Source: Samsonia erythrinae (lineage in GTDB: Bacteria > Pseudomonadota > Gammaproteobacteria > Enterobacterales > Enterobacteriaceae). Taken from it: 64,000 nt of DNA. The stretch is taken from assembly GCF_004342665.1 (NCBI RefSeq), contig NZ_SMBY01000006.1:172465-236464 (forward strand). The letters run 5' to 3'. A model generated the notes under the pieces. It saw only the letters and a list, made by a program, of their open reading frames with translations. It ran no database searches and was not told the DNA's origin. The translations under genes were made by a program, and so were the position numbers. Within the stretch, counting starts at the first letter, position 1; each line of letters opens with the position of its first letter. Positions 32,194-41,936 of this stretch are shown here, piece after piece.

Positions 32194-33282
32194 ATGAGTG
32201 ACCTTAAGTATAAGATCTTAAAACTATTCTCACATCCTACCTCCGCCTTCTTTCTGTTCGGGGTTATTTCCTTTTTTATCACTATTTTTCTTATGCATGA
32301 AGGCAATAAGAACATTTGGAAGGTCGAGCGACAAAATCTGGATACCACCATCAAGACGTATGAATCCTATAATTCGGGAGGAGAAATTACGGAGAATGAT
32401 GTCATCCGAAAAACGGGTAGCTACGTCTCAGCCCGCATGAGAACATTTGTATTTAATACGCGTGATACGCGCAGCGAGTGTATTAATCGCTTAGCTTCAT
32501 CCGACCTGACATTTAATGATATGGCAGTTATCCGCATTTGCCAGAATAAACTCCCATCGATTGGAGAATATGCAGGAAAAGACACACTCACTATAATTTT
32601 CCCCGTGCTTTCCCCCACTGATGAATTATTGGGTGTGCGTATCAGAACCTCAGCCGTAGAAGAGCAGCCTTCATTTTTTGAAAACATGGAGTCCCCCGGC
32701 TCCGCCGTTGCGACCCTGATTATTGTGTTACTTTGCGCCATGTTAGGTAGCCTGTTGTCGCTTCTGGCGAAGAAATATTTGGTGGAACTCCCCATCCTCG
32801 CGCGTTACGACGATCTCACCGGCTATCTGCGACGAGACGCTTTCTTTATGGCGGCCAATAAAGCCCTTAGTCTTGCTAAACTTAGCCGACGCGCCGTTTG
32901 TGTCATGCTCATTGATATTGATCATTTTAAACTCGTGAACGATAACTTTGGTCACTGCGCTGGTGACAATGCCTTGAAATTTGTTGCCGATACATTCAGA
33001 AAATCATTCCGGCGCGAAGATATTTTTGGCCGCATTGGCGGCGATGAATTTGCTGCCGTTTTACCGAACACTGAATTAGAGGATGCATATAAGATCGTCG
33101 AAAGGGCGCGAGAAAGAATTAGCGCAACCCCTTGTGAAACAGCAGACGAAAAAATCTGGCTGGCGGTCAGTATCGGGTTGGTCGAGTACCATATTGCAGG
33201 GGAAGATCTGAGTGAAGTGATGAAACGCGCGGATGAGAAGCTTTATATCGCGAAGAAAGTACGTAATACGACGGTAAGGTAG
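32194..33282 (+). CDS. Membrane-anchored diguanylate cyclase (GGDEF)
   Basis: Makes cyclic di-GMP from two GTP. The protein is 362 residues: a membrane segment at about 16-34, a periplasmic sensor loop at about 35-168, a second membrane segment at about 169-192, and a GGDEF domain at about 200-360. The active-site loop is intact (GGDEF at 282-286), the metal-binding segment LIDIDHFKLVND is at about 239-250, and the product-inhibition I-site RxxD is present (RRED, 273-276). The periplasmic loop is not a fold I recognise; it holds two cysteines, C96 and C116. There is no EAL domain. It is an accessory gene relative to E. coli, sitting between mog and talB, and a repeat lies directly upstream. 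The target process is unknown. Confidence 0.92.
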   Translation: MSDLKYKILKLFSHPTSAFFLFGVISFFITIFLMHEGNKNIWKVERQNLDTTIKTYESYNSGGEITENDVIRKTGSYVSARMRTFVFNTRDTRSECINRLASSDLTFNDMAVIRICQNKLPSIGEYAGKDTLTIIFPVLSPTDELLGVRIRTSAVEEQPSFFENMESPGSAVATLIIVLLCAMLGSLLSLLAKKYLVELPILARYDDLTGYLRRDAFFMAANKALSLAKLSRRAVCVMLIDIDHFKLVNDNFGHCAGDNALKFVADTFRKSFRREDIFGRIGGDEFAAVLPNTELEDAYKIVERARERISATPCETADEKIWLAVSIGLVEYHIAGEDLSEVMKRADEKLYIAKKVRNTTVR

Positions 33283-33313
33283 ATTTAAGAGCTCCCCGGC
33301 GCGGCGCACAGAC

Positions 33314-33340
33314 AAAAATAGCCGGTATTCCGGCTATTTT
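33314..33340. terminator. Bidirectional terminator
   Basis: A perfect 11-bp stem AAAATAGCCGG/CCGGCTATTTT with a TATT loop between the convergent GGDEF gene and talB. A and T tracts on both sides let it work in both directions. Confidence 0.9.
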
Positions 33341-33354
33341 CATCAACAGAAAAC

Positions 33355-34308
33355 TTACAGTAAATCCGCAATCATTTTTTCCAGTTTTTCCTGGTCGATG
33401 GCGAATTTACGAATCCCATCGGCCAGTTTATCAACCGCCATCGGATCCTGATTATGCTGCCAGTAGAACTCCGCTTCCGTCATTTTCGCCGGACGTACCT
33501 TCACGTCTCCCGTATAAGAAAGTTTACGCACCACTTCGCCTTCGCTTTCCGACAGTTCTTTTAACAGCGCAGGAGCAATCGTCAGGCGGTCGCATCCTGC
33601 CAATTCCAGAATCTCACCGACGTTACGGAAGCTGGCGCCCATGACCACCGTTTCATAACCGTGTTCTTTGTAATAGCTGTAAATTTCGCTGACGGAAACC
33701 ACGCCCGGATCTTCATGCGGCTCGAACGCTTTCTTGTCGCCGTTGGCTTTGTACCAGTCAAGAATACGGCCAACGAAGGGTGAAATCAGGAACACGCCCG
33801 CCTCCGCACAGGCGCGCGCCTGGGCAAAGGAAAACAGCAGCGTCAGGTTACAGTTAATACCTTCTTTTTCCAGTTGCTCAGCGGCACGAATGCCCTGCCA
33901 GGTTGAGGCCAGCTTAATCAGAATGCGCTCGTTGCTAATGCCCGCATCGTTGTACAACTTGATCAGGCGCTTTGCCTTCGCCACGCTGGCTTCGGTGTCA
34001 TAAGACAGACGCGCATCCACCTCGGTGGAAATACGGCCGGGGATCAATTTTAAAATTTCAAGACCAATATTTACCGCCAGCTTATCCGTCGCATCCACAA
34101 CCTGCTGTTGGCGATCGCTGCTCTGCTCACGCGCCCAAACGACAGCATCATCAATCAGCTTACGGTATTCAGGAATTTGTGCAGCGTTCAGAATCAGAGA
34201 AGGGTTGGTCGTGGCATCTTGCGGTTGGTACAGTTTCATTGCCGCAATATCACCGGTATCAGCTACAACCGTGGTCAATTGGCGTAGGGAGGTCAATTTA
34301 TCCGTCAT
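33355..34308 (-). CDS. talB: Transaldolase TalB
   Basis: TalB moves a dihydroxyacetone unit between sugar phosphates in the non-oxidative pentose phosphate pathway, working with RpiA and TktA, which are also in this window. The protein is 317 residues, the E. coli length. The Schiff-base Lys lies in [11 protein letters not shown] (about K132), and the N-terminal [27 protein letters not shown] carries the catalytic Asp. [10 protein letters not shown] is the later signature. It is a single gene; the next gene upstream on the other strand is yaaA. Confidence 0.97.
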   Translation of the reverse strand: MTDKLTSLRQLTTVVADTGDIAAMKLYQPQDATTNPSLILNAAQIPEYRKLIDDAVVWAREQSSDRQQQVVDATDKLAVNIGLEILKLIPGRISTEVDARLSYDTEASVAKAKRLIKLYNDAGISNERILIKLASTWQGIRAAEQLEKEGINCNLTLLFSFAQARACAEAGVFLISPFVGRILDWYKANGDKKAFEPHEDPGVVSVSEIYSYYKEHGYETVVMGASFRNVGEILELAGCDRLTIAPALLKELSESEGEVVRKLSYTGDVKVRPAKMTEAEFYWQHNQDPMAVDKLADGIRKFAIDQEKLEKMIADLL

Positions 34309-34608
34309 GTTGGCATGTCTCGTTGTTTGTATATGGTGCTCGTGAATGAAAATAGCTCGTATTATAATCGATTTATTCTCTAATCTGGTGGCCGACTGTG
34401 TTGCCAGAATCTGATAATAACACGCGCACTTTACCGTGCAAGCCAGCCGTTAATCCGTTGCTAAACCGTTACCGCAATGGCGCCTCCAGCCCCACCCCAC
34501 AGAAAATACGGCGCGTGAAAGATGAAACGTATTGTTGCTATCGCCACTTTCTCATCGGGTTCTTGCTATAGTAGAAAAATCAAAAATCGGACCGACAGGA
34601 TATGGCGC
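34309..34608. promoter_or_regulatory. Divergent intergenic region talB / yaaA
   Basis: It carries promoters for both genes, none assignable with certainty. The frame of yaaA stays open back to 34522, but homology starts at 34609. E. coli has yaaJ between these genes; there is no trace of it here. Confidence 0.4.
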
Positions 34609-35382
34609 ATGCTTATTACTCTTTCACCCGCAAAAACGCTCGACTATACCAGTCCGTTGGCTACCACTCGTTACACACAGCCGGAGCTACTCGACTATTC
34701 CAGCCAGCTTATTGACGAGTGTAAGACTCTGACGCCCGCAAAAATTGCCTCTCTGATGAGCATCAGCGATAAACTGGCCGATCTGAACGCCGGGCGTTTT
34801 AATGATTGGCAACCGAACTTCACGCCGGAGAATGCGCGTCAGACGCTATTGGCGTTTAAGGGTGACGTCTACACCGGATTAGCCGCAGAAAATTTCACTG
34901 AAGAGGATTTCGATTTCGCACAGCAGCATCTGCGTATCCTGTCAGGCCTGTATGGCGTGCTACGTCCGCTGGATTTGATGCAGCCTTACAGACTGGAAAT
35001 GGGCACCAAACTGGAAAATAAATCCGGCAACGATCTCTACAGTTTCTGGGGCGATATCATCACTGAAAAGCTGAATCAGGCGCTGCGGGAGCAAGGTGAC
35101 GATATACTGATTAATCTGGCCTCGGACGAGTATTTCAAAGCCGTGAAGCCGAAAAAGCTCAATGCCCGCTTGATCAAACCCATATTTCTGGATGAGAAGA
35201 ATGGCAAATTCAAAGTGATCAGCTTTTACGCCAAAAAAGCGCGCGGCCTGATGAGTCGCTTTATTATTCAAAACCGCCTGACGCAACCAGAGCAGTTACA
35301 GGCCTTTAATCTGGAAGGCTACGCCTTTGAAGCGGCGGAGTCGTCTGCCGATGAGCTGGTGTTTAAACGCCACGAACAGTGA
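34609..35382 (+). CDS. yaaA: Peroxide-stress protein YaaA (DUF328)
   Basis: A 257-residue cytoplasmic protein (E. coli 258) that in E. coli lowers free intracellular iron during hydrogen peroxide stress and belongs to the OxyR response. The family N-terminus [13 protein letters not shown] begins at 34609 behind aggat. The conserved core shows [42 protein letters not shown] and [14 protein letters not shown], all nearly identical to E. coli. It is a DNA-binding HhH-like fold by later structural work. The gene is monocistronic and ends at a bidirectional terminator shared with thrC. Confidence 0.95.
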   Translation: MLITLSPAKTLDYTSPLATTRYTQPELLDYSSQLIDECKTLTPAKIASLMSISDKLADLNAGRFNDWQPNFTPENARQTLLAFKGDVYTGLAAENFTEEDFDFAQQHLRILSGLYGVLRPLDLMQPYRLEMGTKLENKSGNDLYSFWGDIITEKLNQALREQGDDILINLASDEYFKAVKPKKLNARLIKPIFLDEKNGKFKVISFYAKKARGLMSRFIIQNRLTQPEQLQAFNLEGYAFEAAESSADELVFKRHEQ

Positions 35383-35398
35383 GATAGCCCTGAAGCGA

Positions 35399-35420
35399 AA
35401 GGCGGCGCAAACGCCGCCTT
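35399..35420. terminator. Bidirectional terminator yaaA / thrC
   Basis: A perfect 9-bp stem AAGGCGGCG/CGCCGCCTT with a CAAA loop between convergent genes. The T run on the minus side is only TTTCGCTT, so it is more hairpin than classic terminator. Confidence 0.65.
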
Positions 35421-35429
35421 GCCGTCAAC

Positions 35430-36719
35430 TTAGTCCGGCAGAGATAGCAGGAACTCACGCAGCTTCGCGAAATCATCCGGGAAGTTATGCGACAGTAAAT
35501 CCAGACCGGCGCGCTCTGCCAGCGCCTCCGGCAATTCCAGTTCTTTGCCCAGAATCGCTTCTACGCTTTCCTTGAATTTTGCCGGGTGCGCCGTCCCCAG
35601 GAACAGACCGAACTCACCGGGTTGCAGTTGATCGCGCAGCAGGCGATAAGCAATCGCCGCATGGGGTTCAGAGATGTAACCCAAGGCGTCCAGCTCATGC
35701 ATCGCGGCTTTCGTGGTCTCATCGCTCACCGCGCCGAAGCCCAGCATGTTTAACTGCCAGTTTTTACGCCGGAACAGCTCTTCCACGCGCGGCCAGTTGT
35801 TCGGCTGGCTCACATCCATCGCATTGGATAACGTTGCCACCGTTTTATTCGGTTCCCAATTCCCGCTGCTCAGGAAGCGCGGAACAGTGTCATTCGCATT
35901 AGTCGCAGCGATGAAGCGCTTAATCGGCAGTCCCAGGGATTTCGCCAGCAGCCCGGCGGTCAGGTCGCCAAAGTTACCGCTCGGCACGGAAACCACCAGC
36001 TGATTACGCGCCGCCTGCGGCAGTTGCGCCACCGCTTCGAAGTAGTAGCAAATTTGCGCCAGCAGGCGGCTGATATTGATCGAGTTCGCGGAGTTCAGGC
36101 CAATGGCCTTTTTCAACGCTTCATCATCAAAGGCTTTTTTCACCAGCGCCTGACAGGCGTCGAAATCGCCATCGATGGCGACAGTGTGAATATTTCCCCC
36201 CAGCGTACAGAACAGTTTTTCCTGCAATGGGCTGATCTTGCCACGCGGGTAAAGGATGACAACGCGAACGTTTTCCAGTCCGTAAAACGCATGTGCAACC
36301 GCCGCCCCGGTATCGCCAGAGGTGGCCGTCAGAATGGTGATTTTCTCATCACCGGAGACTTCAGTCAGCATCTGCGCCATAAAACGGCCGCCAAAGTCTT
36401 TAAACGCCAGCGTCGGGCCGTGGAACAGTTCCAGAGTGGCGATATCTTCTGCCACTGGCGCGACGGGCGCCAGAAACGCAAAGGCGGCTTTGACACGCTC
36501 GAACACCGTTTCCGGCGCGATTTCATCGCCGATATACGCAGACAGAATACGGCTGCTACGCGTCACGAAATCCAGCGACAGCAGCGCATCGATATCGTTA
36601 CGATCAAATTCCGGCAGGTCCTGCGGGAAAAATAATCCCTGCTGACTCCCCAGCCCTTGCTTGATGGCCTGAGCAAAACTGACCTGCTCGTTATGATCTT
36701 TAAGATTGTACAGTTTCAT
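35430..36719 (-). CDS. thrC: Threonine synthase ThrC
   Basis: A PLP enzyme converting O-phosphohomoserine to threonine. The protein is 429 residues (E. coli 428). The PLP Lys is in LAFKDFGGRFMAQ (about K107). The phosphate-binding and substrate segments TATSGDTGAAVAHAF and VPSGNFGDLTAGL are present. The E. coli-like N-terminus MKLYNLKDHNEQVSFAQA fixes the start, three bases after the thrB stop. It is the last gene of thrABC. Confidence 0.97.
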   Translation of the reverse strand: MKLYNLKDHNEQVSFAQAIKQGLGSQQGLFFPQDLPEFDRNDIDALLSLDFVTRSSRILSAYIGDEIAPETVFERVKAAFAFLAPVAPVAEDIATLELFHGPTLAFKDFGGRFMAQMLTEVSGDEKITILTATSGDTGAAVAHAFYGLENVRVVILYPRGKISPLQEKLFCTLGGNIHTVAIDGDFDACQALVKKAFDDEALKKAIGLNSANSINISRLLAQICYYFEAVAQLPQAARNQLVVSVPSGNFGDLTAGLLAKSLGLPIKRFIAATNANDTVPRFLSSGNWEPNKTVATLSNAMDVSQPNNWPRVEELFRRKNWQLNMLGFGAVSDETTKAAMHELDALGYISEPHAAIAYRLLRDQLQPGEFGLFLGTAHPAKFKESVEAILGKELELPEALAERAGLDLLSHNFPDDFAKLREFLLSLPD

Positions 36720-36722
36720 GCG

Positions 36723-37652
36723 TTATCCCAGTTGTCGTGCGCCAGTCGTATCCAGACGGCAAATATGAACAAAACCTTCATCATTCTGCAAATAATTATC
36801 CCGTAGCCAGTCAGCCAGACGCTGTGCGCTGGCCACATCGTTGCAAACGGAAAATAATGTCGGACCAGAGCCGGAAATACCGCAGGCCAGCGCCCCAATA
36901 TCTTCCGCTGCCTGGCGAGCAGCAGCAAAGCCGGGCAGTAATTTAGTACGATAAGGCTCCGCGATGACATCCTTCATCAATTTCGCCGCCAGACTCGCCT
37001 GCCCGGTATGACAAGCATGGATGAAGCCCGCCAGATAGCGGCCATGGCTGATGCAATCCTGACGACGATACTGCGCAGGCAGAATGGCGCGCGCTTCAGC
37101 GGTTGATACTTTGATCCCCGGATAGGCCATTACCCACAGCCAGTCATCGAACGATGGCACAGGCTGGCTGATAATTCCGTTTTCTTCCAACATCAGTTGG
37201 ACGCCGCCGAGAAAACACGGAGCGACGTTATCATAATGGACACTGCCGGAAATCCGCCCTTCCAGTTCGCCCATCAGCGCCAGTAAACGGGTGTCATCCA
37301 GCGGCTTGCCGCAAAATTCGTTCATCACCATTAGCCCGGCGACAACAGAACAGGCGCTGGAACCGAGTCCTGAGCCAATCGGCATATTTTTTTCAAGCGT
37401 CATCGCCACCGGCACGGTTTTGCCGATTTCCTGACAGAAACGCTCCCAACATTGGTACACGATGTTTTCTTTTGGATTGTCCGGCAATTTGCTGACAAAA
37501 CGTCCTTCGTTACGCAGGCTGAACAGTTCGGCGGCTTCAACAGAGACGCAATCCCCCAGCAGCGAACCGTCTACGGGCGAAACGGCAGCCCCCAGCACAT
37601 CAAACCCCACGCTGACGTTACCGATTGATGCAGGTGCATACACCTTAACCAT
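36723..37652 (-). CDS. thrB: Homoserine kinase ThrB
   Basis: A GHMP-family kinase phosphorylating homoserine. The protein is 309 residues (E. coli 310). The ATP loop appears as [16 protein letters not shown] near residue 91-106, the N-terminus is [23 protein letters not shown], and the C-terminal GHMP motif is [13 protein letters not shown]. The ATG at 37652 is two bases after the thrA stop, so translation is coupled. An in-frame ATG inside the 3' end of thrA (37673) is not supported by homology. Confidence 0.97.
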   Translation of the reverse strand: MVKVYAPASIGNVSVGFDVLGAAVSPVDGSLLGDCVSVEAAELFSLRNEGRFVSKLPDNPKENIVYQCWERFCQEIGKTVPVAMTLEKNMPIGSGLGSSACSVVAGLMVMNEFCGKPLDDTRLLALMGELEGRISGSVHYDNVAPCFLGGVQLMLEENGIISQPVPSFDDWLWVMAYPGIKVSTAEARAILPAQYRRQDCISHGRYLAGFIHACHTGQASLAAKLMKDVIAEPYRTKLLPGFAAARQAAEDIGALACGISGSGPTLFSVCNDVASAQRLADWLRDNYLQNDEGFVHICRLDTTGARQLG

Positions 37653-37654
37653 AA

Positions 37655-40114
37655 TTATGCTCCCAACTTCCATGACAAAGTGCGCAGCAAATCTGCGAAC
37701 ACACCGGCAGCGGTAACATCGTTACCCGCGCCATAACCGCGTAATACGAGCGGCAGTGGCTGATAATAACGGCTGTAGAATGCCAGCGCATTTTCGCCAT
37801 CTTTGACTTTAAACAGCGGATCGTTGCCGCCAACGGCACCGATCTCGACCTTGCAGCGACCTTCTTCAATGACGCCGACATAGCGCAACACTTTACCTGC
37901 ATCGCGCGCTTGTGCAACGCGGCTGGCGAACTCGTCGTCTATCGCCGGCAGGCGTTGCATGAAGCTGTCGACATCGCCGGAGGCATCGAAACTGGCTGGC
38001 AGGACAGATTCCACGTCAATGTCGCTCAGTTCCAGTTGATAACCGGCCTCACGCGCCAGAATCAGCAGTTTACGCGCGACGTCCATCCCCGAGAGATCGT
38101 CACGCGGATCGGGTTCGGTATAGCCTTTCTCTTTCGCCAGCCGGGTCGCTTCCGACAGCGACATGCCCTCATCCAGCTTGCCGAAAATGAACGACAGCGA
38201 ACCGGAAAGAATGCCGGTAAAGCGAATCAGCTCATCCCCCGCATTCAACAGATTTTGCAGGTTCTCAATCACCGGCAGACCTGCACCGACGTTGGTGTCA
38301 TACAGGAAACGACGGCGGGATTTTGCCGCCGCGCTACGTAGCTGATGATAATAATTCATCGAACCGGTGTTAGCCTTCTTGTTTGGCGTGACGACGTGGA
38401 AGCCATCGGCCAGAAAATCAACGTACTGATCGGCTACGGCCTGATTCGACGTACAGTCGACAATCACCGGGTTGAGCAGATGATACTCTTTGACCAGACG
38501 AATCAGACGCCCCAGATTGAACGGTTCACGGGCCTTAGCCAGTTCTTCACGCCAGTTATCCATCGCAATGCCGTTGATATTGGTCAGCAAAGCTTTCGAG
38601 TTGGCAATCCCACACACGCGCAGGTCGATATGTTTATCCTTAAGCCATGGCTGCTGACGGTGGATCTGTTCCAACAGCGCCCCGCCCACGCCCCCCACCC
38701 CAATGACAAACACGTCGATCACCTGATCGGTGTTAAACAGCATCTGGTGCGCGACGCGCACGCCGGTGGTGGCGACATCGTTGTTCACCACAACGGAGAT
38801 AGAACGCTCGGACGATCCCTGTGCGATAGCCACGATATTGATATTCGCCGTCGCCAACGCAGAAAACAGACGGGCCGACAAACCACGCAGCGTGCGCATG
38901 CCGTCCCCCACGACAGAGAGGATCGCCAGACGCTCCATCACATCCAGCGGTTCCAAAAGTCCTTCTTTCAGTTCCAGATAGAATTCGTCTTCCAGCGTTT
39001 TTCGAGCGCGCGCCAGTTCGTTTTGCGATACGCAAAAACTAATGCTGTATTCAGAGGAAGACTGCGTGATCAGCACGACCGAGATACCTGCGCGCGACAT
39101 CGCAGCAAACACGCGCGCGGCCATCCCGATCATGCCTTTCATGCCGGGACCCGATACGTTGATCATCGCCATATTATTCAGGTTGGTGATGCCTTTCACC
39201 GGGTACTGCGTGTCGGTGCAGTCTACGCCGATCAGCGTGCCGGGAGCCTGAGGGTTTTCGGTGTTTTTGATTAGGCAGGGGATCTGGAACTGGGCAATGG
39301 GGGCGATGGTACGGGGGTGGAGAACTTTGGCGCCGAAATAGGACAGCTCCATCGCCTCCTGATAGGACATCGACTTCAGTAACCGCGCATCCGGCACCTG
39401 ACGCGGATCGCAGGTATAAACGCCGTCGACATCCGTCCAGATTTCACAGCAGTCCGCCCGCAAACACGCGGCGAGGACGGCGGCGGAGTAATCCGAACCG
39501 TTACGCCCCAGCACCACCAGTTCGCCCTTTTCGTTGCCAGCGGTAAAGCCCGCCATCAGGATCACATGATCTTTTGGAATCGCGCTCTCAGCGATACGGC
39601 GAGTCGACTCGACAATATCCACGGCGGATTCCAGATAATGTCCTTGCGCCAGTAGCTTCTCAACCGGATCGATCACCGATACGCCATAGCCGCGGGCCTG
39701 AAAGACCGCTTCCATGATGGCGATAGACAGTTTTTCCCCCCGGCAGATAATCGAAGCGTTCACGCTGTCAGGGCACTGGCCTAACAGCGCGATGCCATGC
39801 AGAACATGCTTCAACTGTGCAAATTCCTGCTCCACCAGCGTCTTAAGGCGCGCGGAGTCAAAACCGGGTTGAGATTCGGCCAGACCTTGCAGCAGCGAAG
39901 AGAAGATCGTTTCCGCGTCGTTCAAATGAGGCAGGATATCGAGCCCGGCGACGGTTTTCTCAATCATGGCCACCAGATGGTTGGTAATTTTTGCCGGTGC
40001 GGACAAGACGGTCGCCACCTGCCCCTGACGCGCGTTGTTTTCGATAATATCGGCAACGCGAGCAAAGCGCTCCGCATTCGCTACTGAAGTCCCGCCAAAT
40101 TTCAACACTCGCAT
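37655..40114 (-). CDS. thrA: Bifunctional aspartokinase I / homoserine dehydrogenase I
   Basis: Catalyses the first and third steps from aspartate to threonine and is inhibited by threonine. The protein is 819 residues (E. coli 820). The aspartokinase domain starts [17 protein letters not shown] and shows [12 protein letters not shown]. Two ACT domains (about 310-460) bind threonine. The dehydrogenase half begins with the Rossmann motif [16 protein letters not shown] near 465 and contains [10 protein letters not shown] and [23 protein letters not shown]. It follows the thrL leader and attenuator by about 95 bases. Confidence 0.98.
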   Translation of the reverse strand: MRVLKFGGTSVANAERFARVADIIENNARQGQVATVLSAPAKITNHLVAMIEKTVAGLDILPHLNDAETIFSSLLQGLAESQPGFDSARLKTLVEQEFAQLKHVLHGIALLGQCPDSVNASIICRGEKLSIAIMEAVFQARGYGVSVIDPVEKLLAQGHYLESAVDIVESTRRIAESAIPKDHVILMAGFTAGNEKGELVVLGRNGSDYSAAVLAACLRADCCEIWTDVDGVYTCDPRQVPDARLLKSMSYQEAMELSYFGAKVLHPRTIAPIAQFQIPCLIKNTENPQAPGTLIGVDCTDTQYPVKGITNLNNMAMINVSGPGMKGMIGMAARVFAAMSRAGISVVLITQSSSEYSISFCVSQNELARARKTLEDEFYLELKEGLLEPLDVMERLAILSVVGDGMRTLRGLSARLFSALATANINIVAIAQGSSERSISVVVNNDVATTGVRVAHQMLFNTDQVIDVFVIGVGGVGGALLEQIHRQQPWLKDKHIDLRVCGIANSKALLTNINGIAMDNWREELAKAREPFNLGRLIRLVKEYHLLNPVIVDCTSNQAVADQYVDFLADGFHVVTPNKKANTGSMNYYHQLRSAAAKSRRRFLYDTNVGAGLPVIENLQNLLNAGDELIRFTGILSGSLSFIFGKLDEGMSLSEATRLAKEKGYTEPDPRDDLSGMDVARKLLILAREAGYQLELSDIDVESVLPASFDASGDVDSFMQRLPAIDDEFASRVAQARDAGKVLRYVGVIEEGRCKVEIGAVGGNDPLFKVKDGENALAFYSRYYQPLPLVLRGYGAGNDVTAAGVFADLLRTLSWKLGA

Positions 40115-40210
40115 TTTTATTTCTTCTCCTGAATTTCTGCCAACCTAAACACCGGAAGCGTCTTTATATAAACCGCAAACAGCGGCAATGAGGGATAACC
40201 TGCCGTAAAA

Positions 40211-40241
40211 AAAAAGCCCGCACTATTCGGTGCGGGCTTTT
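40211..40241 (-). terminator. Threonine-operon attenuator
   Basis: A 10-bp stem AAAGCCCGCA/TGCGGGCTTT with an eight-base loop, followed on the minus strand by a run of ten T. The thrL end segment GGTGCGGGCT can pair with the terminator's AGCCCGCACC arm, which gives an antiterminator alternative when the ribosome stalls in the leader. Confidence 0.92.
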
Positions 40242-40260
40242 TCTGGATTCTTTATATGCG

Positions 40261-40332
40261 TCAGCCCGCACCGTTACTGGTTGTACCGGTGATGGTAATA
40301 ATAATCGTGGCGATCAGGCTGATAGTGCGCAT
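40261..40332 (-). CDS. thrL: thr operon leader peptide ThrL
   Basis: A 23-residue peptide starting MRTISLIATIII and ending TTSNGAG. Six Thr and six Ile codons are clustered in residues 3-18. As in E. coli (21 residues, ending in GNGAG), scarcity of charged Thr- or Ile-tRNA stalls the ribosome and prevents the attenuator from forming. It is too short for usual gene calls. The ATG at 40332 has no clear ribosome site; an in-frame ATG at 40359 behind gggcagat would add nine residues (MTFNETRFS) and is a real alternative start. Confidence 0.88.
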   Translation of the reverse strand: MRTISLIATIIITITGTTSNGAG

Positions 40333-40542
40333 GCTAAATCGAGTCTCATTAAAAGTCATGTTATCTGCCCTATTAGTTAGGGCAATCGCCCTTTGAAGTC
40401 AATGGATTTCTTTTTTTTCTTCTTAACGGACACAATCTGCTTGCGGCTAAAGCCACTGCCGAAACAGGAATAAACCGCATGAATTGTTGCTGAAATACCG
40501 CCTTCAACAGGTTCAACTGTAAACAAAATCATTACCGCTATC

Positions 40543-41229
40543 TTATTTTGACAGCTTTTTTTCAATATCATGCAACAAGCGATGGAGCATTGCCGTATCT
40601 CGTTGCTCTAAACGACCCAGACGCTGATGCAGCCAGTTACGTAGTTTCTCATCCTCTGCTACCGCCAAATTCACCAGTAGCCGATCCAGACGATCGCGCA
40701 GCGCCAATAATTGACCGGCGTCCGGAATCCATGCCTTCTGCGGTTCGACCTGCATCAGCGCCGCCAGTTGGTAACAATACACCATCACCGCCTGACCAAG
40801 ATTCAGCGAGGGGTAATCCGCATTCATCGGCACGCCCGTCAACACATCCGCCAGTTCCAGTTCTTCATTCGTCAGGCCGACATCTTCCCGGCCAAATACC
40901 AGCGCCGCTGAAGCCATCCACGCCGCCTTCTCTTGCAATACGCCAGTCAGTTCAGTTGGCGTGCAGTAATAGCGAAATTTGGCCCGGCTACGCGCGGTGG
41001 CGGCTACCGTAAAATCGACATCCTTGAGCGCCGCGGCAAGCGAGGGAAATGTCTGTACGCCATCCAGAATATCCCCCGACCCATGCGCAACCCAGCGTGC
41101 CGCCGGATCCTGATGCGCAACGCTGCCGACAATACGCAAGCTGCGAAATCCCATCGTTTTCATCGCACGGGCAGCCGCCCCTACGTTCTCTGCCCGTGCG
41201 GGCTCAACCAAAATAATATGAAACTGCAT
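40543..41229 (-). CDS. yjtD: TrmH/TrmJ-family tRNA/rRNA methyltransferase YjtD
   Basis: A SPOUT-fold SAM-dependent RNA ribose methyltransferase, 228 residues, exactly the length of E. coli YjtD. The three family motifs are visible: ARAENVGAAARAMKTMGF (motif 1, near 9-26), VFGREDVGLTNEELELAD (motif 2, near 115-132), and NLGQAVMVYCYQLA (motif 3, near 143-156). The target nucleotide is not established for YjtD. The ATG at 41229 follows ggggaga; the longer frame to 41325 has no homology. It lies between the thr leader and arcA, as in E. coli. Confidence 0.93.
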   Translation of the reverse strand: MQFHIILVEPARAENVGAAARAMKTMGFRSLRIVGSVAHQDPAARWVAHGSGDILDGVQTFPSLAAALKDVDFTVAATARSRAKFRYYCTPTELTGVLQEKAAWMASAALVFGREDVGLTNEELELADVLTGVPMNADYPSLNLGQAVMVYCYQLAALMQVEPQKAWIPDAGQLLALRDRLDRLLVNLAVAEDEKLRNWLHQRLGRLEQRDTAMLHRLLHDIEKKLSK

Positions 41230-41595
41230 ATTCTCCCCAATACGGATTACAAACACACTGCCGCTACGCCGCCCGCCATCAATCAACAATCTTGAACACA
41301 ACGGTTGCCGCAGGAAAATTAACAATAACCCAACAGAATTTCAGGCATCAACGCGGCTTTCGGTAGGATACATCAATGACGCCCAAACGGTGGGATCGGA
41401 GGGAAATACCAAAGGGAAAACAAGATAAGTTTCATTATTTCAATGAATTGCTAAATCTTCCGTCGACCAGGTTGCCTCAATCATCATCATTGGCATTTGC
41501 CGGGCGCAATCGTTCATAAAAAGCGCTAAATTGTGACGTAAACTAGCAATCCTATAAGTGTTTATCACAAAATAGTTAACGTGCTAAAATGAAAT
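41230..41595. other. Non-coding region between yjtD and arcA
   Basis: Part of a roughly 700-base gap with no credible gene. It holds the yjtD ribosome site and AT-rich sequence that should include its promoter. The arcA-proximal part is described in separate entries. Confidence 0.4.
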
Positions 41596-41609
41596 TTGAT
41601 ATATGTCAA
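41596..41609. promoter_or_regulatory. Candidate FNR box upstream of arcA
   Basis: TTGATATATGTCAA matches the FNR consensus TTGATnnnnATCAA in nine of ten specified bases. It lies about 330 bases before the arcA ATG. E. coli arcA is activated by FNR under oxygen limitation, so the position is sensible. Confidence 0.55.
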
Positions 41610-41719
41610 CAGAACCGTAGATTTATCAACAAGCAAAATCAGTGCTTGCTGTTATGTTGCTGTTAATGAGGTTAAACTGTGCGCTACTTTGGGCGCATAG
41701 TGAAATTAGCGCCACACTC

Positions 41720-41746
41720 ACCCGTTAGACGTACATCTAAACGGGT
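41720..41746. other. Hairpin in the probable arcA leader
   Basis: ACCCGTTAGA/TCTAAACGGGT arms with one bulged base and a six-base loop, about 190 bases before arcA. No T run follows, so it is not a normal terminator. It may be a leader structure. Confidence 0.45.
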
Positions 41747-41936
41747 AGAAAATGAACACCAGTAACGCAATTTACGTACTTGAGTCTGATGTTGAGCGAG
41801 AGTGTAGATTTACCTCGAAAAGCTCCAGGGAAATACCCGGAATAACTGGTTTTGTAACCAGAAGCCAGCAGGGTATGACAGCGACTTCTGTACTTCCGAT
41901 TTCTATAATTTAAGTTGGCAATTTTAGGTAGCAAAC

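Noticed and set aside
38345..39274. 309-residue open frame antisense to thrA
   Set aside because: Lies wholly opposite a clear thrA, has no family motif and reads as His/Arg/Gln-rich low-complexity sequence typical of reversed coding strand.
40377..40571. 64-residue minus frame upstream of the thr leader
   Set aside because: Contains a lysine homopolymer from an A/T tract and overlaps the end of yjtD; no support.
41737..41934. 65-residue minus frame in the arcA leader
   Set aside because: Antisense to the arcA leader and ending in its hairpin; no ribosome site or family.
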